Below, piece after piece: positions 24,189 through 37,065 of a DNA stretch of 64,000 nt. Within the stretch, counting starts at the first letter, position 1. Every line of letters starts with the position of its first letter. The translations under genes and the position numbers were made by a program. Below the pieces are notes generated by a model. It made no database searches and was not told the DNA's origin. It worked only from the letters and a program-made list of their open reading frames with translations. The DNA is taken from NCBI GenBank assembly GCA_028564675.1, contig JAOVVO010000084.1:119496-183495 (forward strand), read 5' to 3'. The stretch comes from Onchocerca lupi (Eukaryota > Nematoda > Chromadorea > Rhabditida > Onchocercidae).

Positions 24189-24425
24189 ATGATTGTTGAT
24201 TTAAAATTTGAGGGCGAGTTACCTAAAATATTTGATGCTTTACAAAGCAAACTAAAGTATAAGGGCAAGGAGCTGGTTCTGGAAGTTTCACAGTATAGAG
24301 ATGATGCCAAATTTTTTAACAATCATAGTGGTAGGCTTCTGAGAATAAAAAGGAAAAACTGGAGTTTTTTGAGGCTAAGTTGTGATGATGGTAGATGAAC
24401 TCCTGAACAGCTTCAACTTCAGTAA
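24189..24425 (+). pseudogene. atpD: atpD-like fragment (F1-ATPase beta subunit), possible Wolbachia-to-nucleus insertion
   Basis: Residues 1-35 of the open frame read IVDLKFEGELPKIFDAL, then a KYKGKELVLEVSQ segment, matching the N-terminal beta-barrel of F1-ATPase beta subunits (typical pattern VVDVxFxxxLPxIxxAL...LVLEVxQ). The wording KGKELVLEVSQ recalls Rickettsiales-type AtpD rather than the nematode mitochondrial subunit, as judged from memory. After about 24293 similarity stops. A second, weaker match follows in another frame with stop codons at about 24345-24425 (KGKTGVF.G, then VVMM and ELLN), resembling the P-loop region GGKxGLFGGAGVGKT...ELIN. The piece is therefore truncated, frame-shifted and missing about 100 residues between the two matches. 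A decayed copy of the host atp-2 gene is the alternative. Confidence 0.5.
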
Positions 24426-27400
24426 GAACTTTTCGAAAGTATATAAATGTTCTCGATTTATATCTCAGTCCATCATTTTCGATTAAATCATTGTACTTTG
24501 AAAGTTGAAATCAATATAGATACGTTATTTGAAAATACGTACTTTCTACTCAAATGAGGTCCATGTTAATTTCAAATATTGCTTCAAAACTGTAAAAGAA
24601 TTTTTCCAGTACTTTTCAGTACAATTTCAATAGTGCAGAATTTCCAATTGGAATTTTTGTAATGGAGCAATGGTTCGATTCGAAAAAAAATTTGAAATTT
24701 CTTTGCATTTTCAGTTGACAAATAAATGTTTGAACGTATAATAGCACACTGTGCAAGTGTGAATCAGAAGGGAAGAGAGATTGGGTGCAAAATTATTTAT
24801 TAAAAAAAGTTGATAGCTCAAAGTCGTCATTTCGATGAAGGCATGAAATCAATCACGAAGGCGGAGTGTTAGGGCAAAAAAGGTATAAAAAAGTTATTTA
24901 TTGCTGACTGAGGAGATGATGTCAAAAAAACGGAAGTAAGGATAAAAAAACGGCATTTCAAATAGGACCTTAAAACAGTGTTGTGAAACGTTTCAGATAT
25001 AAACCCTGTAGGTATTTTGGGAAACAAAAGAAAAACTTCATTGCTTTTTCTCAATTTCCTTCGTTTTTCATTTTTCTCATCTCTTGCTTCCGTACGCTGT
25101 TTAATTGCTCTCGTGCAATTGTGATAACATTTATGTCTTTGGAATAAGGCGTTTATCCCAAATATTTTCGTTAAAAAAAAAAAAAAGAAAAAAAAAACTG
25201 ACAATTTGAGAGAAGAAAAAAAAGTTAGAGATAACAGTTTTGCTCTTCATTATCTCAAAACGTTCATCTTACTAATTCCCATTTTTTTTTTCAATCTCAA
25301 TTCTTTTAAGATTTTAATCAGTCATATTATTATTTTTGATTTAAACTGATTAAATGATTGATCTACTATCAATTACAATAATAAATTTGACGGCAATCAT
25401 AGAGACTGTGCTGATTGTGATAGGTTTGATTGCAGAAAACAATAAGGTGTTGATGATTGGAAATAAAAACTTTTAGAAAAGGATGGAATTTAAATTATCT
25501 TATCAAAATAACTCTTTCAAGTAATCACAAAAACAATACTTAGGATAGATTATAGAGATGAGTGAAAGTTCCAAAGAATGAATGGGCTTATTGAAGTTTA
25601 TGATGCTGAAAAAGTCAGGACGGATTTTCTCATTTTTATATGCAAAACAATTGATATTAAACAACTGGCATATCATAAGTGATTTCATAGAAGGAGGATA
25701 TCAGTGTTCTGATATCGTAAATCGTTGACAATATGACATCATGACACAGAATAGAAGCTGACTTATAAATATCTAAGCAACTTTAGGAAACAGTGTTGTG
25801 AGAGATGAAAAATTGATTGCTAGATTTGTTGTTGGTAACTGAGTTAGTTTTTGTTGTCGGAATTTATATCAAAATTTTATAAGCGTTGCTAGCAATAAAT
25901 ACTTTTGATATGGAATGGTGAAGCAAACAAATCGGACGTTAGCATCATAGACAGGTTGCTAGAACAGGTAACTGGGTTTGAAACTTCAAAAAGATTCACT
26001 TAAAAAAAATTTTTTTCAATTTTCTTCGTGTCAGTTTTTTGATTTTCTGAACACTAATCTGTACAGCTTTTTAATCAATGTATAATTATGAAATGTTTCA
26101 CTAACCATGTCTAAAGCGATACCGCTTGCTAGTGAAATTTGATTTAACGTCGTTTTCTGATAATGCTGATTAGAAGGAAATTTAAACATAAGTAATACTT
26201 ATTCAACATGATTTTAAGGAAGCTATGAAGTTACTGTACTATGTATTGATCAAATTTAAACTAGCTAATTAGTGAAATTCAAAAATGGGTAAGATTATGA
26301 AATTGATGCGAAAATTCTGACGATTCTTATTTTCAAGCACTATTCTGTAGAGAGAGTAAACTATTTCTGCTATAAATAATTTTTGAACTAAGAATTAAAA
26401 AATATTATCGAGGCAATTAAAGTTCCAGTCTAATTAATAATTTAGTGAGAGGAACATTGTTGCAAAATATGTTAATCATAAATTCCACATTGCTCACTCA
26501 ATAGCTTATTGTAAAAATATATTTGAATTTGTCCTAACTTGTAAGCTATTCTTTTAGACATAAAAATGTTTTATATTACTTGCAATTGGCAGACTGCTGA
26601 GAAGAATGGTATTATCTGCGTGTTCTAAACTCTTGAAATATTGTAATTATAAACTGTTCAGAGGACTTTAGTTCTAAACACATCGTGACTCTGGAGAATT
26701 CAAATTATTTCAAACAATTGCTAATGCAATGGATTGAATAAGGAGGGAAAAAAATAAGGTTTTTTTTTTTGAAAAAAAAAAAGTAATTTCTCAGAAATAT
26801 TTGGCGCATTACTTGATATGAAGAATGATACTATCTTAATTAAACCCAATGATTGCTGATCAAGCAAATTTTGATTGATCTATTTAATGCTCGAGATGAT
26901 ATTTTAAAGTACATTTTAGACGAGCAATATATCTTCTGTTTTCAGATTCTAAAATTGACATTGTAGATGAAGATTTGCTGTTATTAGGTGTTAATATTCA
27001 TCAGTAGATTGCAACCATTCCTCGATCCTGAAGTGTTTTTGACATCATCCATGGCCTTTTTCATTTCCATCCATTTCCATTCATTTCCATTGGTCACAAT
27101 GTGTATTTTCACTCGGAATTCATTGCTGACACTTCCTATAGGAGTCGTAGTTTCAAGTTGTCTTCTCCCTTTTCTCTTCATGCCCACCTATCTACCTGTC
27201 TACGTTATACGAGGTGTAGTAACAGACAGACCTTTCTACCTGCACCGTTCAATTCCATTATGCTATTGTCCACCTGCCCTGTGTCACTCCCATTGCTTCT
27301 TACTAAAATCCAACAATTTATTTCCTGCCCTATGACCTTCTGTACCATTCATCATCCAACTCCTCTTTTTTGTTCCTGAATTCTTTTATCTTTGTCAAAA

Positions 27401-30051
27401 TCCGCCTTCATTTCCCATGCTCTTCCTTTTTCTTTTTTTTTTTTCCTTTATCACAACTTTATTATGCGTATTTCACTAAGATTAGAATTTTGCTAAATTT
27501 TATTTCAAACTTTGAACTTTTAGAATTTTAAATATCATTGCCTTACTCATAGTATCTTTGCTTTTCTTGCTTTCAGAAGAGAAAAAAAATTAACAAACAA
27601 ACAAAAGTTATTTGCTTCACTAATCTGTTCAGCTGCTGTATCATTAATCCTTTCGTATCGATTCAGCTGGCAATCTTTCCCTCGATTTAATGTCTCGCGC
27701 ACTTATTAACATCATATTAGCGTATAAAAGTTCTCCATCATTGTAAAAATAATTTAGTTAATTGAAAAAATTTCGTCAATGCAGAAATTTTCAGTTATCA
27801 TCCTAAAACGAAATAATTTCTTTGGAACGATATTTTCTGTTTGCCATCCATATGGAACAAGAAACTTTTATTTTTATTTCATTACTGTTATATTGAATGT
27901 AACTAGGAGATATCGTCATTATTCATTCTTAATTTTCTTTTTTATAAATATAACAAATATATTTAATCATTGTTGTGCGCAACTCTTGCATGAGTATGTA
28001 TGACCGAGCTCCGATTCGTTTTAGTCTACGATAAAATAAGATAGGTTGAAGAAACTGGTGGACAAGACAGTCAGACTATATCATTAATTAACGATTGTGA
28101 TCATAAATGATGGCATAAAAGTTAATATGGCTTCTTCTGATTGCAGATTCAATTTTTTTTTTTTTTTTTTATTGTCTTATAAATTCAATTGAAAAAAGCC
28201 GTAGATTTGATAAGAGCTGTGTTAAATTACTTAATGCTTTAACAGAGAATTTCTTGCAACAACAAATTTATGAAATTCTGTTCAATGCAGTTCCCAATTT
28301 AAACATTTCTTGACCATTTGTAATTAAAAAGTTTTCACAAAGGTGAAAATCTGAACGAAAATAAGTGAGTGTAGTCAGTATTGAAAAAAGTAAGATGAAA
28401 AGAAAGCATCTGTAAGCATATTGTAATGACTTTTAGGTAAATCGAATTTTGCTGTTAACTGTTCAAGCCAGATCAATCATGTCAACCAAACTTCCTCATC
28501 TCTCTCTGTTGTTAACATTATTCTAACTTTCAATAAAATTTATTGTTACCAATACATTTTTGATTTGCAAATTCTGTTCAAAACACATCATTTATTCAAT
28601 TTTTACTTTTTACTGATGACTTCTCTTTCAAGATGGAAAAAGTTTTCTTTATCATTTCACTTTAATTTTTATTTTTCATTCAAAAATAAAATTTCACTTT
28701 CCAGCATAAAAACTAAAGAAAAATCCCTTTATCCTTTGATTTTTGATATTCCATGAGCAAAATTTCCTGGCAAATTACAAATTAAATCGAATTTAAATCT
28801 ATTTTCTTCTGATGTAAATTTTATGGAATAATCAATCAATTGACAAAAAGATGAAATAAGGTCAATAATTTCATAAAGTTGATGAGGACAAAGCTAATTG
28901 CACAGGAGAATCCACTATCAGATCTTTTCATTCAGAAAGGTGTACACGGTCACATCAGAAGAAATATATTGAAATGATCTCAATTAGCGAAATGGCGTTT
29001 ATTAGTTGGCAAAATCCAAACAAATCGGCATTTTCTTTTATGTATTGTTTTCGTTTTATCTTATTTTTATTTCTCATTAACTCTATTTTTTACACGCCGC
29101 TTTTCTTCAATATTATTTTTCAATTTCTACCCGAAATTTGCGAACATTTGCAACAATCGCCTTCTCTCTGTTATTGCTCCTTTTTTTTTCTTTATTTTAA
29201 AAATTTTTTTTGATATTTATTGATTTTACTTTTCAATGATTATAACTCCTATTTGTCATTCATTTAGAGTAAAAAATATTCTCCGAGTGTATTGTTTTTG
29301 GCATATTGCATTTTAAGGTTTAGCAAGTTTCCAACAAAATCATTTTCTGCGGCAATAATATTCAGTAGCATATTAATAGAAACGGAAAAAGTTGAAATGG
29401 ATCGAAAATTCAAATCTGGAACTTTTTTTTGGAAAGAAGAAAGAGTGAAGCCGAATTTGCCGAAAAAAGAAGTCAAAAAAGTACTGAATGAAAAATTTTG
29501 ACATAAATATAATTACTACCTTTAATAATTACATCCTTCGAAACAAATCACATGCAAATTACAACTGAAACACTTTTTCTTCTTTTTGCTCAACAATGTC
29601 TTGAAAAAACAGCAGCAGCAATGACACGAAAACGATCAATGACAAATTTTAAATGACACTTTTTTTTTTTTATTGACTACAACCGACGTTTGTGCTGTCG
29701 AAGTGCCATCGCAGATATGCTAGCGTTAAGACCTTGATGAAAAGAATTGTTCGCTGACCATCTGTTGAGGAGATATTGAATGCAGGTGAAATTTCTAAAT
29801 TGTTTAGGTATTTTCCCACTTGTTCAGATAATCTCCATCCTGTAAAGATCCTTGGAAGTTGATTTCCCTCTTGGCAATGTTTCCTGGAAGGGATTAACAC
29901 ATTAAATGCTGTTCTTTCTTCCATCTCAATTCATTAGTTACAAAAGCATACCAAATAGAAATTAACGTCGTTTTATTCCACTGCTAATTATTTAATTCGC
30001 CTTCGATTCTCCAATATTTTTGCAATTATTTTTATTTATTCTTATTTTTAG
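24426..30051. other. Intergenic, AT-rich
   Basis: No gene recognised. It contains A/T homopolymers (25171-25197, 26759-26780, 28149-28171), a CATTTCCAT short tandem repeat near 27059-27092, and a pyrimidine-rich, GC-richer patch at about 27000-27420. An 84-codon minus-strand open frame at 29670-29924 has balanced composition but no recognised homology; its stop lies directly against a long A run on the minus strand. Confidence 0.5.
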
Positions 30052-30632
30052 GGAAGGTTTTAAGAAAGATTTGAAATTACTCATGACAAAGTGCTTTAGT
30101 GGCATAAAGGCTATCGTCCTCCTCTCTTGCTCCTTTCATTATGGTAGAAGCAGTTTCAAGGTCGATCGAATTTTCACCTTCTTGCTGTTCCTTTTTCGCT
30201 CCAGCAATAGTATCAGTAGCTTTCCATTTTCATCAATGGCAACTTTTATCAATAAATGGCATCATTATCAACATCATCTACTCATTCTTCTATCTTGAGA
30301 AATATCCATTTCAGATTTATTTCATCCCTCAAATTAGAAATTTCTAAATAAAAAGAAATTTTAATATTTCTATGGTTTTAGGTTTTATTTGCCATTTTTT
30401 TTTTGCTAGGAATTATTGAAATCTTAATGAATTATCCATCTGAAAAGGTCTATCAAGTGAATATTCCGCCGGAATTATTCGATGATTTTGGTAAAAGTTT
30501 TTTTTCACAATTTTTTCCATCGATTTTTGACAGCTTTTTTTTGAAAATCATCACCATTGTTTGATCATTCAGTGTCATTCAGTACAGAAAATCTCTGAAT
30601 GGTGTCGTGATACATGCTGGATATGGTGGTAA
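30052..30632 (+). CDS. Possible 3' end of an unrecognised plus-strand gene
   Basis: Three exon-like pieces join in phase: 30052-30143 (after TTTTTAG, ending at GTAGAA), 30410-30490 (after TTGCTAG, ending at GTAAAA) and 30583-30632 (after ATTCAG, to TAA). The second reads ...MNYPSEKVYQVNIPPELFDD and the third QKISEWCRDTCWIWW before the stop. A donor-like GTAAGC overlaps the stop codon, so the real end is uncertain. No upstream exons were found and no family is recognised. It is supported only by splice phase and coding-like composition. Confidence 0.3.
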
Positions 30633-33600
30633 GCATGTTTTTTGAAACAAATCCACAAAACCAGCCATGAAATCATTTCATTTCCAACTTTTTTGCAGAA
30701 GAGGTAATTATTTCGGTTTTTTGAGATAATGCCGTGAAAGACGAAAGTAAGAAAAGTAGTAAATAGCTGTCGTTATAAATCTTGTTCGAATTGTAGTAAT
30801 AATTATCTCGCTATCCACTTTATACTACAGTTTAAACTAATTAAATACAATTGCAATGACAGCAGTGATAACTTACATCAATAATAATCTCTGTAGACAA
30901 CTGGCACTTACTGAAGGCGATTTTTTATGTGTTATTAAAATTCTTTTGTTGAGAACTGTTTCTGATTTCCATTGATACTTTGTTACTGAAAATCTTTTTG
31001 TTAATCATTTTCATGTCTTTTCGCTTCATAAATCAGTTATCTTGATCACTGATTTCTCAATTTTTCGTCAAATATATAATTTTGGAAGATTTATTAGGAT
31101 ATTATATTGTGTGCATGCAGTATATAAAACATTCTTTGAATGCACGAACTTGCATTTTTCGGTGTAAGTTTTAAATTTATTAAGAAAATAATTTTCCTAA
31201 GCTTTAATGATTAATTACGAAAGAGTGTCGTCAGTTTTCCTTTTTCTTTAAACATTTTTGGTTGTTGTTAAATTTATTCTACAAATCTACAAACCTATGA
31301 AATAGCAGCAATAATTAACAAATAATGAGCATTAATACTTTCATTCTTACTGCACTGGATCTAATTTGAATTATTGAGGAAATAATATAAGAAGCTTTGG
31401 CTGTTGTCATATATTTCTAATGAGAAGCGTTTTTATCACCAAAACTTTTTCATCAGTTACTGAAACCATCATTTGCATGAACAGATACATTATAAAGATT
31501 TATATATGTGAAAGTTTGAGGTGATGCTAAGACTTATTTCTTTCTTGACTTGAAATTTATGTTAGAATGCGGTGGTAGGCTGCTTTTTTTATTCTCAAAC
31601 ATTTAGCGAAAAAGTCTTATTGTAAGTGGAAATTTTCCCATTCTATTTTCAACTGAATTAGGTTGCTTAAAGTTAGATTTATTCTTATAAGATTAAATTG
31701 AAATTTTTTAAAATTAATTCCAAAAAAAAAAAGACGATATCTTCTCAGCGTATTTTATTACACTTAATTTACGTCATTGGCATTTTGGATAAATTTGATA
31801 GATTCTATTTTTCCAAATCTGGAGTTAATTGTATTAGCGACAAATTTTCTGCATGATCACTATCATCATTATACATAGCTATGTGTATTGAATGATAGAC
31901 AGAATTATATATTGATTTGTGTTCGCTTGTCTCCATTGATATTTGATACTCTTTGAGTGTTTGCTGTATATCTGATGAATAGAGAGGAGGATACAATCAA
32001 ATCTTTGTTGATATTATGGCAATATTTACAAATTCAACAAATCACAGATCATAAGGAACGCATTTAAACCAATTAACTAAATGTAGAATGAGAGAATGAA
32101 TCTATGGAATGGTCAAATTGTATGATGTCGAATAAGTTAATTTTTGCCATAATTGGGTAACAATATTTAGAATAATGCTTCTGTCTGAAGTACTAATTGC
32201 AATTAAGCTGGCAAAAGGTTTATTTTTTTCGCCAAGTGTTCAAGAGATTACGCATTAGTTTAGTTTGCATACGTTTGACCCATTCATTGGCACAACCTTC
32301 TCCGTAGTGAAGTATTTCAAGGATAATTTAATGATTTCAGAATGTTTCACATGTCAAAGTGGTATTATCATTCTTTGTTTTCTTCTAATCCTTGATCTTT
32401 TGAAGCCAGATATTTTTCCAAATGACAATGTTCACATCGCATAAATCGCCTAAATTATCTCTTCTTTTTTTTGTTTTTTTGCCTTCATAATTTTTAAATT
32501 GAGCTTTTGTGGGATCACTACAGGAGGTAAGTATCAGGAAGGTAGGCAAGGTAAGGAACAGGTTATTATTGCACTCCCCGCTGAGGTCTCGTGTATCATC
32601 TTTACCCCAACTCTACACCTGCAATCCCTCCTTCCGACAGCGTTCAGTATTGCTGCCCACTCCAGCAACTACTGATAATGACTGGCCATTCATCTTTTTG
32701 CTTGACAATATCCTATCTTCTTTTTCTTTTTGCCTCAATTGTCGAGTAATTTTGAAATAAAACTTTTCTCTAGAATATCCGAAATGATATTCCTAGCCAA
32801 GAAGTCATATCATTCTAACCGAAGTAATTTCTGGAAATTAAATGGAATCGATGGAATTTTTTTTATCGGAAGTTTTTTCATTTATCCAGACAATTGACGT
32901 ACGTAATTTTTTCATTTCTTCTTTTTTTTTTGCTTTTTTGCACCTGTGCTCTTTACAAATGATATGAAAGATTGCTACCAATGATGAGCTTTATTGTGAT
33001 TTTGTTGATTATGTTGATTGGGTTGAAAGAGGATACTTGATTGCATGAAATATGCATAATTATGCATCAATCAACATCGTAGTAAAAATTGCCGAGAAAA
33101 ATTAGCGAAAGAAGTATGTCTCGCTGTTCATATTCATTTTTATCCATAATTATCTGATTTCCGTTAAAATGAAGCATTTTTTCATTTTCGCGCGGAATAA
33201 CCCAATTATTCTCATTTCAAAAGTCTTAACTTACCTTTAGTATCTACAAAAATTAAACTGAAATTTGACTTGATTAGTTTGAACATATTGAAGTTATATG
33301 AAACATATGGAAATTTAATTTAATTTGTTTGATATGAAGCAGCAAATGATAATAATTGATAATCAAAGCTGATGTAGTATCTGTCTCTTTGTAATGTGGT
33401 AGTTATCGCAATGTAAGATGATTGTGTCAGCTGCCATCGAATGATATATGAAATACATGGTATGGGAATCGTTGTACATCTTCTTGGTTAATTAAAAGTA
33501 ACATTTGTTACTTTCACTAAAATTTCAAACTTCTCCAAATTTTGCATTTTTAATTTTCACATTAATTTATTAAGCACGACACTGTTTCATAATCATATAT

Positions 33601-34168
33601 ATTTATATGTAATCGCTGTGTGTGTTTTCTTTGTATTTTAAATTCTTCGAAGCTTCAGTAAAAGTAATTTAATCAAGGTAATTATTTAAGTATTATTATC
33701 GAGATGACAGAACTTTTTCTCATCGAGTAAAATTTTAAACCATTTCTTTTTTTTTTTTTTTTTTTTGTACTGCTTGATTGCCTTATCAATTTTTTGTCAA
33801 CTCTTCACGATGTCGAAATCATTTTTTGTGATAGTCTAATATTTTTTAGGATTGAATTTTCCAGAAAAAAAAGACTGAATTTTCTTTTTTGTATCGCAAT
33901 ATTGCAGTAAAAAACGTTCAGAAAAAGATTTTTTTTTCCAAAATTTTGCTTTCTTTTTTATGTAGTATCGAAACAATTAACCTTTTTTCTTCTGTGCAGA
34001 GAGTGTAAAAGCAGCAAAGATGAAAAATTCATCCTTTAATTGTAGACAAAAATTGCTGCCTATTTTGAAATTCGATGTCAAATAATGGGAGAGATTTTTA
34101 GGACGGACAGCTGTTGTTGGGATGACATTAGGAATTACGATAATGATGGTTCCATAGAATCAATCTCT

Positions 34169-34190
34169 GTGTGTGTGTGTGTGTATGTGT
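34169..34190. repeat. (GT)n microsatellite
   Basis: A GT dinucleotide run of about eight units, then ATGTGT. Confidence 0.9.
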
Positions 34191-34468
34191 TCACTCATTA
34201 AAGATGATAAATTAATACGAGGATGTATGTATTTTACAAGTAGTTGAAGAGGAGAGGATATGTACACGTAGCATGACTGGTATCAAAGTTGTCTTAACAA
34301 CTGTTATCAGTGGATGGATACTACTACAATAACTCGGATCATCGCTTACTGATACTACCGCTATCACTACCACTACATTATAATTCATTTTAATTATTCA
34401 AAAAGAGGCCGTAAATCGGTTGCGCATATATATCAATTTGTAACAGTTGTACGTTGGATTATCACCAA

Positions 34469-34509
34469 CTCTCTCTCTCTTTCTCTTCCTTTCCCTCTCT
34501 CTCTTTTTT
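34469..34509. repeat. CT-rich low-complexity tract
   Basis: CTCTCTCTCT followed by TTCTCTTCC and CCCTCTCTCTC; polypyrimidine simple sequence. Confidence 0.85.
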
Positions 34510-35219
34510 CTGTCAGCTCTTTGATTAGCAATTTATTAGCTCCATTTCGAAATACTATCCTCATTTGAGCTTCAAAATTAAATATTTCATGTTCTGGATG
34601 GAAGCTGTTTTTTAAAGTTACCGTAGCTGGATTCTTCCTGATCCTGACAATACAAAATGACTTTGAAAAAGAATGCTTTCCACAATTCGCTGCAAAGAAA
34701 ACTGTATAGAATGAAATGAGATTTGTTTGAACTTTAAACTGAATTCTAGCTTAACAAGACTAATTTCATTTGCTAAATATTTTGAAGAATTTTTGAATTT
34801 CTAATATCGAGAAATTAAAAGAAGCTTTAAATAGATTTGTGAAAATTGATTAATTCAAACTTGACAAGACGCTAAGTTTAAATCTTGAAATGCTTGCCTT
34901 CGTGATACTAAAAAATTGAAAGGAATCTTAACATCCCAGACATCATCATTGCCCATTTATTTATGCATCATCAAATTGCTGAAATTTAAATTTCTTAAAT
35001 TTTCAGCCACATCAAATTTGGATACTTTTTTAGCCAAGTGAAAAATCGAGTGCAGGCAATGCATAGTTCGGCAAATATCCAGTTTTGTTAATCATATAGT
35101 TTGATTGGCATACCTTAGCTCTCTTTATTGGCAGAAGAAAAAACTCCCACTTTTTTCGAATTTTTGCCTTTAATTTTTATGTTTTTTTCAGAAAGCTTTT
35201 TTATGACATTATATATAAA

Positions 35220-35240
35220 TCTATATAAATAAAAATGTAA
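35220..35240 (+). repeat. Short copy of the TCTATATAAATAAAAAT repeat end
   Basis: The word TCTATATAAATAAAAATG occurs here, again at 46069 in a syg-2 intron, and in variant form at about 62528 and 62698. See the mobile-element entries. Confidence 0.4.
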
Positions 35241-35810
35241 CTGCATAAAAGTGAAATATTATATATCTTATGCACATGTCAGTATATATTTCAAACATTA
35301 GGTGGCATAAATTTAAAAGCATCAAATTTATGACAAATTGAAATTTCTTCAAAGTATAGCATGTCAAATTACGAACATTGTTGCTTCAATTCATTTCTTG
35401 CAAACTTTAAAAGCTGACAAGTTTGGATAACAACTTTAGTTTTATTGCTTACTAAAATTTTCTGAAATCAAGCTAAGAAAAAAAATTTTTCCACAATTTG
35501 AATTGAATTTTACGTATTTTCAAGTGTATATTAAATGAACTTATCTAAACGATCCAGTACATGATCTTACAAGATAGGTGGTTGGATGATTATGTTTTAC
35601 AAGTATTGAAGATATTCATTTAATATATACTTTAACTTTAAGGAAATATGTTTTAAACTTGAAACACTTAGTTTGTAGAATGATCTTGTTAGTTCAAACA
35701 ACATTTATTGCAATGGAAAAACCTATAAAAATATATAAAATCATTGCTGGATTAAAGCAAATATGCGCTGCGAACATTTCCTGAACAAAATTTTCATATG
35801 ACTTGTTTTC

Positions 35811-35812
35811 AG
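35811..35812 (+). promoter_or_regulatory. Candidate acceptor (trans- or cis-splice) for the syg-2 5' exon
   Basis: TTGTTTTCAG is a strong nematode-type acceptor 78 bases before the proposed syg-2 start codon, with no obvious upstream exon. It could receive a spliced leader or join an upstream untranslated exon. Confidence 0.35.
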
Positions 35813-35890
35813 GAAACTTTCACCAGAAAACGCTATTATTACAAAGATCTATTTATTCTATACCATTTTCGAAATTTATTCAATCGCATA

Positions 35891-35960
35891 ATGATACCAC
35901 GGGAAAGACCTTATTTGACTTTCCTTTTCTTTTGGATACACATTGTCAACTGCACGAGAG
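35891..35960 (+). CDS. syg-2: syg-2 exon 1, signal peptide (predicted)
   Basis: An ATG opens MIPRERPYLTFLFFWIHIVN followed by CTR: a basic n-region, a hydrophobic core and a polar end, as in a cleavable signal peptide. The exon ends in phase 1 at a GTTCTT donor, exactly the phase required by the first Ig exon at 38789, which otherwise has no start codon. The donor is weak and the intron is 2.8 kb, so transcript evidence is needed. Confidence 0.5.
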
Positions 35961-37027
35961 GTTCTTTTTTTTTCTTTGTTCCGAATTTTAGCAATATTCG
36001 AATTCAATCAGCAATTCAACAATATAATAAAAAGCTTCTATCAGTCCATCTTAATATCAATAAACTGCTTTGTATATCTGATGTTTTGAATCTTTGCTTT
36101 AATTCGATGATTAATATTTCAAAAAAAAATTTCCTCAATTCTTATTCTCGTTACGTTTGCCATTGTTTAAATAATTAGAAGACATTTTAAGATTAAATAT
36201 AAAATGCAAGAAGTTATCAGTGCAAAAAAGTTTTCCACAAATTGGTTCATCATATGAATCCATTGAGCTATATCATTCATCCTACATTAATTCCCAATAT
36301 GCATTAAAAACTACATATATTTATATGAAGATTCATTTTTTTTCCTCACAAAAATAAATAAAAATTCTGTTCAGTCTTGTTTTTTTTGTTTCTTGAATAT
36401 TTGTCTGAATTCGCTTTCTCGAAGTTATTGCTAAACTTCCTTTTTCGAAAATTCTAGCTTTTGGCCAGCATTTTTAGTCTAGTGTTATTCTATCTGTTTG
36501 AAAATTTCAAAATTTTATTTTGAAGTGATTTTCGAGAGAATTTAATTAGCATTTATTCAATTTAATGTTGAAAGCTACTGTTAATTACTGTGTTCCATAG
36601 TTTTGAATTTCTTTAAAGAGATTTCTAAATTAATAAATTCTCTTCCACCACGCAATAATTTTGCTTTTATATAAATATGCTTCGTGTTTATGTCATATAA
36701 ATTTTGGCTCTATTCTGACTCAATGGATTCCCTGTCCTCTATTTTCGACTTAGTTTCAAAGGAAGCAAGTAATGTAACAAAATTGAAACCCATTTTTTAG
36801 TAATTTTATTTTTCTTTAGGAAAATATGTTTCAGATTTCTAATCGAGAGTTACATTTTTATTCTTTTTTCCTGCTTATATGGTAGTATAGAACAAAATTA
36901 GAAAAAAAAAATGCAGATCGAAATCGGAAGTTATAAATCAACATGTCTATCATATTATTGACCCCAATAATTCTCGCTGTTTCACACAGTAATAATTATT
37001 TTTGGATATATTATTGCTGTTTCACTC

Positions 37028-37065
<38 letters not shown>

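Larger units (their letters stand above)
30633..35810. other. Intergenic, between the 30-kb candidate and syg-2
   Basis: AT-rich with simple repeats. A GC-richer patch at about 32509-32720 has an 83-codon open frame with no recognisable product. Likely contains the syg-2 promoter. No gene is called. Confidence 0.5.

Noticed and set aside
29670..29924. 84-codon minus-strand frame ending at a long A run, suggesting a processed pseudogene
   Set aside because: No parent gene recognised, and A/T homopolymers are so common here that the tail is not evidence.
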